Source: Paracoccaceae bacterium (GTDB lineage: Bacteria > Pseudomonadota > Alphaproteobacteria > Rhodobacterales > Rhodobacteraceae). Taken from it: a DNA stretch of 7,498 nt. Numbering within the stretch: position 1 is the stretch's first letter; each line of letters begins with the position of its first letter. This document shows, in pieces, positions 5,797 through 7,498 of this stretch. Below the pieces are notes generated by a model. The model did not search any database. It was not told where the DNA came from and saw only the letters and a program-made list of their open reading frames with translations. Made by a program: the position numbers and the translations under genes. Where the stretch lies: NCBI GenBank assembly GCA_016764835.1, contig JAESRD010000404.1, positions 1-7,498 on the forward strand. Direction: 5' to 3'.

Positions 5797-6678
5797 CTAT
5801 TGCGATGATTTTCGAAGCTTGTTTTCTCTCATAAACGTGTAGAGCCCCGTCGTCACAACCAAAGCGGCCCCAACAAGCGCCCACCCTTCGGGGAATGTAC
5901 CAAACATTACCGCGCCAAGCAGCATGGCCACGATCAAACTTGAATAACGAAACGGTGAGACAAAGCTGATCTCGCCGACGCGCATTGCCGCCACAGAGAA
6001 AATGTAGCCGCCAATGATTAACAATGATGCCGCGAATAACAGTGCCCATTGACGCGGCTCAACCGTGGCCCAGTTTTCACTCAGCGCACCAAACCCGGCA
6101 GCGACGGTCACGCCAAAGGCGGTGAGCAATGCGACGAGGACCGAGGGCAGCTCGGCCGATATGCGACGGGCGATAAGGTCACGCGCGGTGACAAAGCCGA
6201 CCAAAGCGACGGCATAGTAGGAATAGGTGTTAAAATTGCCAGAGCCGGGCTGGATGATCATGAGAATGCCGATGAAACCAATGCAGATTGCGGCCAGCCT
6301 GCGCCAGCCAACGGCCTCGCCCAGAAACAGCGCCCCGGCCAGCGTGACTGTCAGCGGCAGGCTTTGCAGGATCGCCGAGAGGTTGGCGATTTCCATATGG
6401 AACAGCGAGGTGATGAACAGCCAAGCGGCGATTGCCTCGCAGGCTGTGCGGGCGACGATCAGCCGCCAATCTTTGCCGGCGATCTTTTGACGCCAATAGC
6501 CGCCGTGCCAGACGAGGATAGCCAGCCACAAAGTGGTGAGGGTTCCACGCAGAACCAGCGCTTGGAACGGGCCAATATCGCCGCCCAACGCTTTCATAAA
6601 AGCGTCATTCACCGTGAAGGTAACCATGGCGCCGATCATGAAAAGCGCGCCGCGGATGTTGTCAGATATTGTGGCCAT
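5797..6678 (-). CDS. DMT-family (EamA) inner-membrane transporter
   Basis: A 293-residue protein with about ten hydrophobic helices in two EamA repeats, roughly residues 10-142 and 153-286. Typical features are the first helix with TFTVNDAFMK, the RG pair at the start of helix 2 (VLRGTLTTL), the helix 4 region ANLSAILQSLP followed by LFLGEAVGWRR, and the second-repeat PFRYSSLIVAMLLGAVMFG ending in a short basic tail. Length and layout match drug/metabolite transporters. The substrate cannot be read from the sequence; relatives export amino acids or metabolites or import S-adenosylmethionine. ATG 6678 is the first start in frame and begins just before the first helix; AGG lies only 2 nt away, so the ribosome-binding site is poor. 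It diverges from the glycosyltransferase frame (62-bp gap) and precedes xrtE on the same strand. No link to exosortase sorting is known to me. Confidence 0.85.
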   Translation of the reverse strand: MATISDNIRGALFMIGAMVTFTVNDAFMKALGGDIGPFQALVLRGTLTTLWLAILVWHGGYWRQKIAGKDWRLIVARTACEAIAAWLFITSLFHMEIANLSAILQSLPLTVTLAGALFLGEAVGWRRLAAICIGFIGILMIIQPGSGNFNTYSYYAVALVGFVTARDLIARRISAELPSVLVALLTAFGVTVAAGFGALSENWATVEPRQWALLFAASLLIIGGYIFSVAAMRVGEISFVSPFRYSSLIVAMLLGAVMFGTFPEGWALVGAALVVTTGLYTFMRENKLRKSSQ

Positions 6679-6740
6679 AACCTGCCGTAGCAGCGCAATC
6701 TTATAGACGCCAGCCCCAGCCTTATGCCAAATGACTGCGC

Positions 6741-7498
6741 ATGAATGTGAATGACGAAAAATTCCTTGTGACGGCGGCTGTACGCAACGAGGGCGCGTTC
6801 CTTTTGGAATGGGTTACGTGGTACAGGCTGCTCGGTTTTGAGATCTTGATCAGCTATAATGATTGCACCGATGATACGGCGCATTTGCTCGGCGCGCTGC
6901 AAGAGGCCGGTTGGCTGACATGTTTTGAGCATTTCCCAGCGCCGGATGAGCCGCCCAAAGCATCGGCCATGCGCCAGACACGGCCGCGGCCCGAGCTAAA
7001 ACGCGCCGATTGGATCCTTGTTTGCGACATTGATGAGCTGCTGGTGCTGCATAAAGGCGGCATGATCGGCGGCTTTATGGACGAGATTGGCCGCGACTTT
7101 ATGGGCGTGGCGTTTCACTGGAAATGTTTTGGCATTGGCGGCTGGAAACGCTATCAGCCGGGGCTGACGCACCGGATGTTTCGCCGGGCTGGCCCGTCTG
7201 AGATGACGCCAAATATCATGGTTAAAACCATGTTTCGACAGCCACACAAGTTTGCCCGGCTGGGAGACCATGCGCCGGTCAGCCCCCTGCCCGGCTGTGG
7301 TGATGAGTTCAGCCATCTTATTGTTGATAGCACCGGCGAAGGGCGTCATTCGGCGGGCGTTGGCCGACAATATAGTGGTACAGCTGGACGCATAGAAAAT
7401 TGCCAAATCGGTGTTTTTTTAAGTTATGCGGGCCCCAGAGGCCATGCCCTGATCGACCGCCGTCTCTACTTGCCCAAAGACTGGGCAGAAGACAAGAG
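6741..7498 (+). CDS. Glycosyltransferase (family 2-like) N-terminal part, fused in frame to a transposase fragment; runs off window
   Basis: An open frame of 252 complete codons with no stop to the window edge. Residues 8-55 ([18 protein letters not shown] onward, then [14 protein letters not shown]) match the nucleotide-sugar-binding start of family-2-like glycosyltransferases common in Rhodobacterales. CDIDE (95-99) is the DxD-type metal site, and 120-176 ([11 protein letters not shown], then [19 protein letters not shown]) fits the family's middle part. The usual further C-terminal part is missing: from about residue 202 the sequence is IS701-type transposase. The glycosyltransferase would act in the cytoplasm on a sugar donor, with unknown acceptor. 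ATG 6741 is the first ATG after an in-frame TGA (6732-6734), but no clear ribosome-binding site precedes it. The protein is probably truncated and inactive, unless the join is an assembly error. Confidence 0.7.
   Translation, partial: MNVNDEKFLVTAAVRNEGAFLLEWVTWYRLLGFEILISYNDCTDDTAHLLGALQEAGWLTCFEHFPAPDEPPKASAMRQTRPRPELKRADWILVCDIDELLVLHKGGMIGGFMDEIGRDFMGVAFHWKCFGIGGWKRYQPGLTHRMFRRAGPSEMTPNIMVKTMFRQPHKFARLGDHAPVSPLPGCGDEFSHLIVDSTGEGRHSAGVGRQYSGTAGRIENCQIGVFLSYAGPRGHALIDRRLYLPKDWAEDK
7341..7498 (+). mobile_element. IS701-family transposase fragment (5'-truncated, continues past window)
   Basis: From about codon 202 of the preceding frame the translation reads [20 protein letters not shown], then [20 protein letters not shown] and [10 protein letters not shown]. 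This is the hallmark core of IS701-family DDE transposases, the part just after the first catalytic Asp motif (normally D-x-TGFxKxG). The transposase N-terminus, its start codon and the left terminal inverted repeat are all absent, so the element entered as a fragment or lost its left end by deletion. The exact junction is uncertain (about 7317-7345), because LIVDSTGEG could belong to either parent: a VDxTG transposase motif lacking about three residues, or a glycosyltransferase GSG-like turn. Confidence 0.75.

Noticed and set aside
6996..7406. 136-codon minus-strand frame opposite the glycosyltransferase
   Set aside because: The plus frame carries the DxD-type site and then transposase motifs; the minus frame shows no family features.

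Overview
The window looks like chromosome of an alphaproteobacterium, most likely a Rhodobacterales (roseobacter-type) species. The evidence is the rpsL-rpsG-fusA-tuf order, ribosomal protein sequences of the alphaproteobacterial type, and an exosortase E / VPEID-CTERM pair, a system I associate with Rhodobacterales. The species cannot be fixed from the sequence alone.

Layout. Positions 1-3142 hold the streptomycin (str) operon, read leftward: rpsL (S12), rpsG (S7), fusA (EF-G, with a TTG start) and the first 19 codons of tuf (EF-Tu). A good sigma-70-type promoter (TTGACA, 17 nt, TATACG) lies at 3382-3410 on the minus strand. It leaves a leader of about 230 nt that contains two mutually exclusive inverted-repeat pairings. 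Positions 3143-3701 are non-coding: the str leader and promoter, then a divergent control region for the next gene, with a sigma-54-like element and a pair of direct repeats.

The accessory core is 3702-5739. A 90-residue protein on the plus strand has a signal peptide, a tiny Trp/Cys-rich mature part and a C-terminal VPEID - hydrophobic helix - Arg-rich sorting tail. It converges on a minus-strand gene for a fused exosortase + CPBP (CAAX-type) membrane protease, with all expected catalytic residues visible in both halves. A plus-strand rho-independent terminator separates the two. This is a dedicated, apparently one-enzyme/one-substrate protein-sorting cassette: the substrate would be exported by Sec, held in the membrane by its C-terminal helix, and processed at VPEID by the exosortase. 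What the mature peptide does is unknown.

Upstream of the exosortase on the same strand is a ten-helix DMT/EamA transporter. Divergent from it, at 6741 to the window end, is a family-2-like glycosyltransferase whose reading frame runs without a stop into the middle of an IS701-type DDE transposase. This is a chimeric, probably non-functional reading frame, or an assembly join.
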